Shown one piece after another: positions 6,665-14,029 of a stretch of 17,287 nucleotides of DNA (position 1 is the first letter of the stretch; each line of letters begins with the position of its first letter). The notes beneath the pieces are model-generated. The model searched no databases. It was given only the letters and a program-made list of their open reading frames with translations, and had not been told where the DNA came from. The DNA comes from Firmicutes bacterium UBA5559 (lineage in GTDB: Bacteria; Bacillota; Clostridia; Peptostreptococcales; Anaerovoracaceae), in NCBI GenBank assembly GCA_002425705.1, contig DIMT01000029.1, positions 10,532-27,818 on the forward strand, written 5' to 3'. Position numbers and translations under genes: made by a program.

Positions 6665-6670
6665 AGGAGG
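6665..6670 (+). promoter_or_regulatory. Ribosome binding site fixing the flavoprotein start
   Basis: AGGAGG five bases upstream of the ATG at 6676. It argues against the longer in-frame start at 6598, which overlaps the TATAAT and lacks a ribosome site. Confidence 0.85.
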
Positions 6671-6675
6671 TATCC

Positions 6676-7950
6676 ATGAAAACTAAAATTATAATAGTAG
6701 GCGGAGGCTACGCCGGCATCCGGGCTGCAAAAGTCTTTGGGGCTAAGTTTGGCCTTAATCCAGGAATTGATATCCAGTTGATCGATAAAAATCCCTATCA
6801 TACCCTGATGACAGAACTTCACGAGGTAGCCGGTGGTCGGATCGATCCCGATGCTCTCCGCATCCCGCTGGCGGATATTTTTCACGGGGATCCTTTATCG
6901 GTCGTCACCGATGAAATTAAGAGAATTGATTTTGACAGACAGGTCCTATACTCAGAGGATTGCCAGTACCCGTATGATTTTTTGATTCTGGCTACCGGCA
7001 GCAAGCCTGCTTTTTTTGGGATTCAGGGGGTTGCCAGCCACGGTTTCACTTTATGGTCCTACAAGGATGCAGTATTGCTCCGAGACCATATTGAAAACTG
7101 CTTTTATCATGCTTCCCATAATAAGTTGACTAGAGATCAGCTCCGTGAAAAGCTCACCTTTATTATAGCAGGAGGAGGCTTCACAGGAGTGGAGATGGCC
7201 GGAGAATTGGCCGAATGGAAAAAGAGGCTCTGCCGTCAATATTCTGTTCCACAGGAAGAGGTTCGACTGATTTTAGTTGAAGCTTCCCAGGATATTCTTC
7301 AGACCTTGGACTCCAAACTCCGGGTTAAATGCCTCAATTACTTAAAAAAATCAGGAATTTCACTAATGACCGGCTGCGGAATCAAGGACGTGGAGGGTAC
7401 TCGAGTCCGGCTAAGCAACGACACCCTGCTCAACGGCACGTTAATCTGGACTGCAGGGATACAGGGTAACCCCTTCCTCAAAGGTCAGCCTATCCAAAAG
7501 GACCCCCGGTTCCGCATCCAGGTTGATGAGCACCTTCAGTCCAAGAGTCATCCTCGGGTCTTTTCAGCGGGAGATGCAATGGCGGCACTTTATCAGGGAA
7601 AATCTCTGCCCCAGGTAGTGGAAACTGCAGTCCAGTCCGGAGAAGCGGCAGCCAGGAACATCGTCGCCACATTAGAAGAAAAACCCTTGTTACCCTTCCG
7701 TCCCAAATACCACGGAACCCTGATCTCAGTAGGCTCCTATTATGTGGCCGCCAAATTATCCGGTATTCAGATCACCGGAATTCCCGGGCTATGTGCCAAG
7801 CACTTGGTTCATCTTCATCATATTTTTTCCTTGGGTGGCTTCCGGTTCAGCCTTCGATACCTGCACCATCAATTCATTTATCGATTTTCCCCGGATTCCA
7901 CTGGCTTTCTCTCGAAGCAGATCACCCAGTTTTTAGATCCGGAATGCTGA
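6676..7950 (+). CDS. NDH-2-like NAD(P)H:acceptor FAD flavoprotein
   Basis: A 424-aa two-Rossmann flavoprotein. The FAD-binding GGGYAG is at residues 9-14, the ATG motif at 106-108 (LILATGS), and the NAD(H)-binding GGGFTG at 166-171. An acidic residue at the end of the second strand (LILVEAS, Glu202) favours NADH. The second FAD motif is VFSAGDAMA at 295-303. The C-terminal 80 residues are hydrophobic and basic, as in the membrane-attaching tail of type II NADH dehydrogenases. In classical NDH-2 the segment after AGD carries a quinone-site AQxAxQ; here it reads VETAVQ (315-320), so the first two residues differ and the electron acceptor may not be ordinary quinone. The gene begins a same-strand series with the molybdoenzyme genes (57-base gap) and probably feeds electrons to them or to the membrane quinone pool (inference). 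Confidence 0.88.
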   Translation: MKTKIIIVGGGYAGIRAAKVFGAKFGLNPGIDIQLIDKNPYHTLMTELHEVAGGRIDPDALRIPLADIFHGDPLSVVTDEIKRIDFDRQVLYSEDCQYPYDFLILATGSKPAFFGIQGVASHGFTLWSYKDAVLLRDHIENCFYHASHNKLTRDQLREKLTFIIAGGGFTGVEMAGELAEWKKRLCRQYSVPQEEVRLILVEASQDILQTLDSKLRVKCLNYLKKSGISLMTGCGIKDVEGTRVRLSNDTLLNGTLIWTAGIQGNPFLKGQPIQKDPRFRIQVDEHLQSKSHPRVFSAGDAMAALYQGKSLPQVVETAVQSGEAAARNIVATLEEKPLLPFRPKYHGTLISVGSYYVAAKLSGIQITGIPGLCAKHLVHLHHIFSLGGFRFSLRYLHHQFIYRFSPDSTGFLSKQITQFLDPEC

Positions 7951-8007
7951 ATAAAAATTCTTGAGGAAAATCCCGGATTTCTCGCTGATAGAAAGGAACA
8001 CCTTATC

Positions 8008-10689
8008 ATGTCATCAATTATTCATCGATATACTGAAATGCTCTCTAAAAAAGAGAGTCTTGAAAGTATGCCCCTTTCGCCCTACAACTGGTCCGAGGCG
8101 GATCCATCCCTCCAAGGAGAAAAGAAAACCTTGTTTGGTCTTTGCCGCCACTGCATGCAAGGAGACTGCGCTACCCTGGTCCATATGGAGGATGGCGTGG
8201 TAACCGGTGTAGAAGGCCGAGCAGGTGTACCTCCTAACTACGGGACCCTTTGTCCCCGGGGCAACTCTGCTATTATGAGCCTCTACAATCCATATCGGAT
8301 AAAAACCCCATTGATGCGGACCAATCCGGAAAAGGGCCTTGATGTGGATCCCCGATGGAAGGAGATTTCTTGGGAAGAAGCCCTGGATATCACGGCAAAC
8401 GAACTAAAAATGGTTCGGGAGGAAGATCCTCGTGGCCTTGTCATCTGTGAAGGCTGGGGAGAAAGAGATACGATTCTCAGGATACCCTTCCGGCTTGCCT
8501 TCGGAACCCCCAATGAAATTGGATCCCACGGCCCTCTTTGCACCGTTCATTATGCCACCGGCCTGATTCACGGTAATTTCCCGGTATCCATTGTGGATCT
8601 GGAACACTGCGAATACCACATCACCCTCGGTAGATCCCTTGGCCCCAATTTTGCCACCACAGGCGGAACCCGTAAGCTGACCAAAGCGTTGGAACGGGGA
8701 ATGAAGCTGGTATGCGTCGATCCCCGCTGTTCCTATGAGGCCTCCAAGGGAGAATGGATTCCCATCCGCCCCGGAACGGACTTTGCCTTTCTTCTGGCTA
8801 TGGCCCATACTATGCTCTATGAAATTCAGACCTATGACACCGAATTTTTGATTAACCGGACGAACTGCACCTTTCTCATCGGTCCGGATGGCAACTATAA
8901 AAGAGCTCCCGGAAGTGGCAAGCCGTTGATTTTTGATGAGTTCACCAAGACCCCTCTCCCTTTTGATCAGGAAGAAGCACATCCTTCTCTATCCGCTGCC
9001 TGCCGGATAGATGGAGAAATCTGCAATACCGGCTTCGATCTGGTACGTCAAGGATTTGTTTCCTATACCCCTGAATGGGCAGAGACACTGACAACCATTC
9101 CTGCCGATACCATCCGGCGGATTGCAAAGGAGTTCGTTTCTGCCGCAAAGATTGGGAGCACCATAGAAATTGACGGATTTTTCTTCCCCTTCCGCCCGGT
9201 ATCCCTAAATACAGAAAGAAATGTTACCAACCACCGGGGTGGAACCTATGCGGATCTTACCGGCAAAATCATTAATATGCTGGTAGGCTCCATCGAAGTG
9301 CCGGGAGGCTGCCTGGGCTCCGGCTACAGGGGTGCCCGGGCCATTGAACCCACGGAAGATGGCACCATGCGCCCTGGCTACGAGGCGGAGGAACGTCCCT
9401 TTACCTTCCCCCCTGATCATGTGGGCCTGGTGGAGTTCTTCCCCAATTGCCATACCACTCCCCATCTGGCGGTCAACGCTATCCTGGAACCAAAAAAGTA
9501 TCATCTGGATTATGAAGTAAAGGCATGGTTCTCTGTAGGCGGAAATCCCATCCGAATGAATGCACAACCAGAAAAATATGTAGAAGCTTTGAAAAAAATC
9601 CCTTTTTCAGTTTCAATAGCCTATCACATGGACGAACCTGCCGTGCTGGCTGATATTCTTTTACCGGAACACAGCTTCCTCGAAAGGCTTCGAGTTGCCC
9701 CCTTTTACCCCCAGCACCAATCCATCTCGGACGAAGTTAATGGACTTCAGATGATTCAGATGCGGCAACCGGTGCCAAGGCTTTTCAACACAATGCATGT
9801 GGATGATATTTTCATGGAACTGGCAGAGCGTATCGGCATTCTCCGGGGCGAGGGAGGTCTCTACGACATGGTCAATCGGGGGGAAGACTGGATAATCAAG
9901 GACCATGGACTGAACATGAATCCACCTTACGTACTGGACATCCATAAGCGATATACTCTGGAAGAAATATTTGACCTTCAAATAAAGGGCTGGAAATTCG
10001 GAGATGGAACCGGTCTGGATTCCTTAAACGAAACGGGCTACAAAGCTCATTGGCAGCCTAGAAAAAATTTCTATCTCTACTATTACTATCCGGGAAACCA
10101 GACTAAACATGAATTTTACTTCCACCACCTTAAAAATACCGGAGATCGGCTTCGCAACAATCTCCGGAAATACGATATTCCCTTCCCGGGAATTGAAGAC
10201 GAAGAGTTCATTTTTGACCTGTATAAACCGGTACCCCATTGGGTAAACAGCTCTCAGGACCAGGCACCAAAGGAATATGATCTGCGAGCAATAAACTGGA
10301 AAACACCTTACTTCTCCAGTGACGTTGGCAATGTGACGGGAAACCCCTGGCTGGCAGAGCTTTATCAGGCGGACCCTTACGAAGCTGTAATCTGCCTCAA
10401 TCCGGAGACAGCCCGCAAAAAATCCCTGAAGGAAGGGGAAAAAGTAACCGTTTCATCCCTTTATGGCAAAATCTATGGCGTTATCCGCGTGTCCGAACTG
10501 TTCCATCCCGATACTGCCGGTATATCCGGTGGATATGGGGGCGGTGCAAAGGGTGGCAGCCCTCTCAACAGGAAAGGCCCTGACTTTAACGCTCTTCTGT
10601 CTATCGACATAGATACTTTAGATGCAGTCAGTGCAGGTCAGGAAATGTCACCCCGGGTGAAAATAGAAAAGAGGAGAAACGCTCAATGA
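8008..10689 (+). CDS. Molybdopterin (bis-MGD) oxidoreductase catalytic subunit, CISM family, substrate unknown
   Basis: An 893-aa DMSO-reductase-superfamily protein. The N-terminal 4Fe-4S motif is Cys46-x2-Cys49-x4-Cys54-x27-Cys82. RTNPEKG and WKEISWEEAL follow (residues 104-125), then GTPNEIGSHGPLC, where Cys178 is the likely Mo ligand, as in thiosulfate, polysulfide and arsenate reductases. The middle shows NMLVGSIEVPGGCLGSG, and the C-terminal dinucleotide-binding domain begins near residue 770. No RR motif or hydrophobic signal precedes the cluster, so export by Tat is unlikely. An AAAGGA ribosome site precedes the ATG. The gene overlaps the ferredoxin subunit start by 4 bases. Overall it resembles the Psr/Phs/Arr/Ttr group of Mo reductases, but substrate could be a sulfur, arsenic or selenium oxyanion or an organic compound. 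I cannot choose among them. Confidence 0.92.
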   Translation: MSSIIHRYTEMLSKKESLESMPLSPYNWSEADPSLQGEKKTLFGLCRHCMQGDCATLVHMEDGVVTGVEGRAGVPPNYGTLCPRGNSAIMSLYNPYRIKTPLMRTNPEKGLDVDPRWKEISWEEALDITANELKMVREEDPRGLVICEGWGERDTILRIPFRLAFGTPNEIGSHGPLCTVHYATGLIHGNFPVSIVDLEHCEYHITLGRSLGPNFATTGGTRKLTKALERGMKLVCVDPRCSYEASKGEWIPIRPGTDFAFLLAMAHTMLYEIQTYDTEFLINRTNCTFLIGPDGNYKRAPGSGKPLIFDEFTKTPLPFDQEEAHPSLSAACRIDGEICNTGFDLVRQGFVSYTPEWAETLTTIPADTIRRIAKEFVSAAKIGSTIEIDGFFFPFRPVSLNTERNVTNHRGGTYADLTGKIINMLVGSIEVPGGCLGSGYRGARAIEPTEDGTMRPGYEAEERPFTFPPDHVGLVEFFPNCHTTPHLAVNAILEPKKYHLDYEVKAWFSVGGNPIRMNAQPEKYVEALKKIPFSVSIAYHMDEPAVLADILLPEHSFLERLRVAPFYPQHQSISDEVNGLQMIQMRQPVPRLFNTMHVDDIFMELAERIGILRGEGGLYDMVNRGEDWIIKDHGLNMNPPYVLDIHKRYTLEEIFDLQIKGWKFGDGTGLDSLNETGYKAHWQPRKNFYLYYYYPGNQTKHEFYFHHLKNTGDRLRNNLRKYDIPFPGIEDEEFIFDLYKPVPHWVNSSQDQAPKEYDLRAINWKTPYFSSDVGNVTGNPWLAELYQADPYEAVICLNPETARKKSLKEGEKVTVSSLYGKIYGVIRVSELFHPDTAGISGGYGGGAKGGSPLNRKGPDFNALLSIDIDTLDAVSAGQEMSPRVKIEKRRNAQ

Positions 10690-11291
10690 GATATGGAATG
10701 GTCATCGATTTAAAAAAATGTGTGGGGTGTAATGCTTGCACTATCGCTTGCCGAAGCCAGAACGGCACTCCCGCCGGCATCAATTTTAATAAGACAAAGA
10801 AATACGAGGTGGGCCGATATCCCACAGCAAAGATGAAATCCCTCCCGATGCCCTGTATGCACTGTCAAAACCCTCCATGTCTTAAGGTCTGTCCCACTTT
10901 TGCTACTCATCAGAACGAAGGCGGGATCGTCACGATCGACAAGGAAAAATGCATCGGCTGCAGAGCCTGTATCATTGCTTGTCCCTATGAATCCCGCCAG
11001 TTTATCTGGAAAATCAATAATTATTACGAGAATCAAAAGGCCACACCTTACGAAAAGCTGAAATTTCGAAAATTTGAAAGGGGAACTGTAGCCAAGTGTA
11101 TCTTTTGTATTGACCGGGTCCGGGAAGGATTGCCACCGGCCTGTGTTCACACTTGCATATCCGAAGCCCGGATTTTCGGAGATCTGGACAATCCGGAAAG
11201 TGATGTCAGCCGTCTGATTGCCCTTCATCAGGCTGCTCCTTTTCGGGGAGAACCGGGAACAGAGCCTTCTGTGTTTTATATCAATGGTTAG
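10686..11291 (+). CDS. Four-cluster ferredoxin-type electron-transfer subunit (DmsB/PsrB/NrfC-like)
   Basis: A 201-aa protein with all sixteen Cys of the four 4Fe-4S clusters: Cys12/15/18/22 (CVGCNACTIAC), Cys57/60/65/69 (CMHCQNPPCLKVCP), Cys89/92/95/99 (CIGCRACIIACP) and Cys138/141/153/157. Spacing matches the beta subunits of CISM enzymes, which wire the Mo subunit to the membrane subunit. There is no signal peptide; the usual beta subunit also lacks one and is co-exported with its Tat-bearing partner, which here lacks one too. The start overlaps the end of the catalytic subunit gene (ATGA, 4 bases) with AGAGGAG upstream, so translation is probably coupled. The membrane subunit gene follows after 12 bases. 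No cluster ligand is missing. Confidence 0.95.
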   Translation: MRYGMVIDLKKCVGCNACTIACRSQNGTPAGINFNKTKKYEVGRYPTAKMKSLPMPCMHCQNPPCLKVCPTFATHQNEGGIVTIDKEKCIGCRACIIACPYESRQFIWKINNYYENQKATPYEKLKFRKFERGTVAKCIFCIDRVREGLPPACVHTCISEARIFGDLDNPESDVSRLIALHQAAPFRGEPGTEPSVFYING

Positions 11292-11303
11292 GAGGTAACC
11301 TTA

Positions 11304-12362
11304 ATGTATTTTTTTGACTGGATCATCACCGGTTTTTCTGTTCTGGTATTCATCGCAGGCGGTTTGACCATTTCATATCAACTCTTTTATGGCTTCTCTA
11401 AAACCGGACTCAACGACAAGTATATATGGGGGCTCGGAATCCAAGGTTTTTTCAGCCTCTCTTCCTTTGCTTCAGGGGTCCTGATTATAGTCTCCTCCTT
11501 TTTGCTCTTAGGAGCGGATTACCCGGCCCAAGTCTTCCGACTAGCTGTATTCGCTGCCCTGGGGCTTCTCATCGGTTCCCAGCTTTTGCTTTTTGCTGAC
11601 CTTGGCCGCCCCTTCCGGGGACTGAATATTTTCAGAATACGGAATTTTCGTTCACCACTGACCTGGGATATTATATCATTGCTTATGCTAACGGTCCTAT
11701 GCCTTGTCTTCGCCCTGGATTTGGTGAAAACCGAGATTTTCCTCCGAATCTGGGCAGGGGGGTCCCTCTTCTTTGCCCTTTTCAGCCTTGCGGTACACAG
11801 CCTGTTCTTCATCTCACGGGTGGAAGCCGGCTTTAACTCCCAGCCTTTTGGCGGGGCTAAAGGCTTTGCTTACTCCTTCTGGAGCGGCGGGGCTCTCCTT
11901 AGCCTGTTTGCCTATGGCGACCCATCCCATTCACAATTTATGGGGCTGCTGCTGATTTTTACTTTCCTTGTGTCTATCGTTTCTGCCGGCGCCCTGATCA
12001 GCGGAAATCTTGGCCAAAAGGAATATAAGGACTACCGGCAAATTACCTTGAGCTTTGTAATTCTCCTCCTGCTTATGGGGGAGGGCATCCTGCTAATGGA
12101 GGTGCCGCTGCTTCAAAATGCCATCGCCCTTCTGGTGCTTGTGGCCGTATTCTTTGAAAAATATGAAATGATCGTGGGCTACCAAAGGAAACCCATCATT
12201 CCTTATCCTTACAGCAAGTTTGAGAGGACTCCACCTTACCGCCCGTCTTTTGTTGAATGGGCTTCCCTGGCAGGAGCCGTCAGCTGCAGTATTCTCGTAT
12301 TCTATGGGATGATTATTCTCCATGAGTATATCATTCCTGTCATCCATGATTTTTTAGGTTAA
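11304..12362 (+). CDS. NrfD/PsrC-like integral membrane subunit
   Basis: A 352-aa very hydrophobic protein with about eight to nine membrane spans. The first is at residues 5-30, and later ones include the LLIGSQLLLFADLGRPFRG segment (about 90-108) and SPLTWDIISLL (about 118-128). LGRP and SP-xx-W are hallmark positions of the NrfD/PsrC family, whose members bind menaquinol and exchange electrons with the four-cluster subunit. An AGGAGG site precedes the ATG. Its position third in the catalytic-ferredoxin-membrane series is the standard CISM arrangement. Role inferred: membrane anchor and quinone exchange for the Mo enzyme. DmsC is an alternative label, but the LGRP segment favours NrfD. Confidence 0.88.
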   Translation: MYFFDWIITGFSVLVFIAGGLTISYQLFYGFSKTGLNDKYIWGLGIQGFFSLSSFASGVLIIVSSFLLLGADYPAQVFRLAVFAALGLLIGSQLLLFADLGRPFRGLNIFRIRNFRSPLTWDIISLLMLTVLCLVFALDLVKTEIFLRIWAGGSLFFALFSLAVHSLFFISRVEAGFNSQPFGGAKGFAYSFWSGGALLSLFAYGDPSHSQFMGLLLIFTFLVSIVSAGALISGNLGQKEYKDYRQITLSFVILLLLMGEGILLMEVPLLQNAIALLVLVAVFFEKYEMIVGYQRKPIIPYPYSKFERTPPYRPSFVEWASLAGAVSCSILVFYGMIILHEYIIPVIHDFLG

Positions 12363-12374
12363 GAGGAGGTCTCC

Positions 12375-13034
12375 ATGTCCAAATATATCCAAGAGGCAGT
12401 ATCCATTGCCCAAGCCCGTGGCCAATCCTATCAATGGTTTGTCGGCATCCTGGCTTCCCTGCCGGATTCTTCCTATTACAAGTATATCTATTCATCAGAA
12501 TGCCATGAATTTCTTATGGGCTACCGGAATCTCCAGGATCCATCCATGGCACGGGGAATCGATGATCTCCTGACCTATCTGTCCCGGTCTAAGGAAATAT
12601 CCCCTTCTTTGATTATAGACGAACTGGCTGTGGATCGTACCGCCCTTCTCAGAACCCCTTTTTCAAAAGCTTATAAGCCACCATATGAAAGCATGTACTC
12701 AAAATCTTCCTCGAATGCCATATTGCTCGAACTGAAAAAGGTGTACTCAGAAACAGGATTTGTTCCGGATGGCACTCCGGATGCCCCGGACTTTCTCTGC
12801 ATTGAGCTGGATTTTATGAGAGTTCAAAACAATCAGCTATTGAATGAACCCACCCGAGTCGGGTCGTTACTTCAGCAACAACACCGATTCCTGCAAGATC
12901 ATCTGGGTTCCTGGTTGCACCAGTACTGCCGGGTAGCTGGGGATAATGCTGAAACTCTCTTTTTTAAAGGTGTCCTGCAATTTCTCAGTGGCTATATTCA
13001 ATTAGAATCCCGATACCTGGAAGCCTGGAAATAG
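12375..13034 (+). CDS. TorD/DmsD-like molybdoenzyme maturation chaperone
   Basis: A 219-aa mostly helical protein with the redox-enzyme maturation protein pattern. It has an N-terminal helix pair, a central FSKAYKPPYESMY (about residues 96-108) and PDAPDFLCIELDFMRV (about 137-152), the position of the conserved PDHxxxELxF motif of TorD-type chaperones. The family holds apo-molybdoenzymes in a form able to accept bis-MGD, often by binding a Tat signal peptide. Here the presumed client shows no such peptide, so it may bind elsewhere. The ribosome site is GAGGAGG six bases upstream of the ATG. The gene lies 12 bases after the membrane subunit gene, which ties it to this complex. It is diverged from E. 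coli TorD/DmsD, so no specific symbol is given. Confidence 0.8.
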   Translation: MSKYIQEAVSIAQARGQSYQWFVGILASLPDSSYYKYIYSSECHEFLMGYRNLQDPSMARGIDDLLTYLSRSKEISPSLIIDELAVDRTALLRTPFSKAYKPPYESMYSKSSSNAILLELKKVYSETGFVPDGTPDAPDFLCIELDFMRVQNNQLLNEPTRVGSLLQQQHRFLQDHLGSWLHQYCRVAGDNAETLFFKGVLQFLSGYIQLESRYLEAWK

Positions 13035-13068
13035 CTCCTGCCCATTTTCCCAATTCCTCTCATCCTTG

Positions 13069-13090
13069 TGTTATAATAAGAACAATTATA
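13069..13090 (+). promoter_or_regulatory. Extended -10 promoter and dyad upstream of the LysR gene
   Basis: TGTTATAAT (13069-13077) is an extended -10 element, so a poor -35 is tolerable. The TATAAT forms an inverted pair with ATTATA (13085-13090), 7 bases apart. A start site near 13084 would leave a short leader including GGGAGG at 13093-13098. The dyad could be an autoregulatory site; no classical T-N11-A geometry is seen in it. Confidence 0.4.
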
Positions 13091-13108
13091 CTGGGAGGTA
13101 ATCAATTT

Positions 13109-14011
13109 ATGGATTTGAAAAGTCTGGAATATTTTTTGAAAATCGCCGATGAAAAGAGCATTTCCAAGGTAGCGGGCCAGTTATTTATTTCTCAGCCAGC
13201 TTTGAGTCAGCATATTCAAAAACTGGAAGAATCCTTCGGGCGAAAGCTGATGACCCGTACTAATCGAGGGGTTCGCCTCACTGAAGCTGGTATTATTCTT
13301 GATCGTCACGCCCGAAACATCTTAAGAATCTATAACCAGGCTTTTCAAGAACTCAACCAGGTCCACGAAGACCGCTGGATCATCCGGATCGATGCCAATC
13401 TGACCCTGGCCACCTACACCTTGCCTTGCATGATCATTGCACTAAAGGCAAACCCAAATTTTTCAGAAACCTATTTCGACCTCACCTTCAGCACAGTAAA
13501 TGAAGTAGAAAAAAATATAATCAACGGGATCAGTGACATCGGCTATGTTCACCAAAAGAAAGAATATGATGAGCTTTCTTACTTTAAAATCGGATCGGAT
13601 CCTTTGGTGCTTGTGGCACCTTCAGGCTATGAAATCCCTGATGAAATTGAGCCCCAAGACCTGCCCTCCATCAAACTTATAGAACTTCACGATAAATTCA
13701 ACGAAAGAGAACCCCTTCACAGCTTTCTGGAAACTGCTGGAATACTCTCCAAAAATCTCAATATTGTCGTTACCCTGGATTCCACCGAATCCGTGAAAAC
13801 AGCCGTATTCAGGAACTTCGGCCTGTCCTTCCTCCCCTATTCCTCGGTGAAAAAGGAATTGGTCTCCGGCCAGTTCAAAGAGGTTCGGATTCGGGATTTC
13901 CATAAGGAATATCCCATATACCTGGTCCATCTAAAGGAACGGGGGAACAGCCAGGGACTTCTCCCAGTGCTTAACCACCTGAAGGAAAGAAAAATGCTGG
14001 ATTTCTGTTGA
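13109..14011 (+). CDS. LysR-type transcriptional regulator
   Basis: A 300-aa protein of normal LysR length. The N-terminal winged helix-turn-helix is at residues 1-60 (EYFLKIADEKSISKVAGQLF, then SQPALSQHIQKLEESFGRKL). It is followed by the linker helix and a periplasmic-binding-protein-like effector domain from about residue 90. The start has GGGAGG ten bases upstream. It lies between the chaperone gene and mobA, 74 bases after the first, with its own extended -10 element. Most LysR regulators are divergent from their targets; this one sits at the distal end of the module. It is the obvious candidate to activate the Mo operon and may sense the substrate or a related metabolite (inference). 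Confidence 0.93.
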   Translation: MDLKSLEYFLKIADEKSISKVAGQLFISQPALSQHIQKLEESFGRKLMTRTNRGVRLTEAGIILDRHARNILRIYNQAFQELNQVHEDRWIIRIDANLTLATYTLPCMIIALKANPNFSETYFDLTFSTVNEVEKNIINGISDIGYVHQKKEYDELSYFKIGSDPLVLVAPSGYEIPDEIEPQDLPSIKLIELHDKFNEREPLHSFLETAGILSKNLNIVVTLDSTESVKTAVFRNFGLSFLPYSSVKKELVSGQFKEVRIRDFHKEYPIYLVHLKERGNSQGLLPVLNHLKERKMLDFC

Positions 14012-14029
14012 AGCAACAAAGGAAAAAAC

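Noticed and set aside
8404..8982. 192-codon minus-strand open frame inside the Mo subunit gene
   Set aside because: Fully opposite conserved Mo-enzyme coding sequence; no motifs or start signals.
8008..10689. Naming the Mo subunit as arsenate reductase (ArrA), thiosulfate reductase (PhsA) or a catechol dehydroxylase
   Set aside because: Motifs fit the wider superfamily, but there is no Tat signal, no arsenic, sulfur or aromatic-pathway gene nearby, and no substrate-specific motif I can verify by eye.
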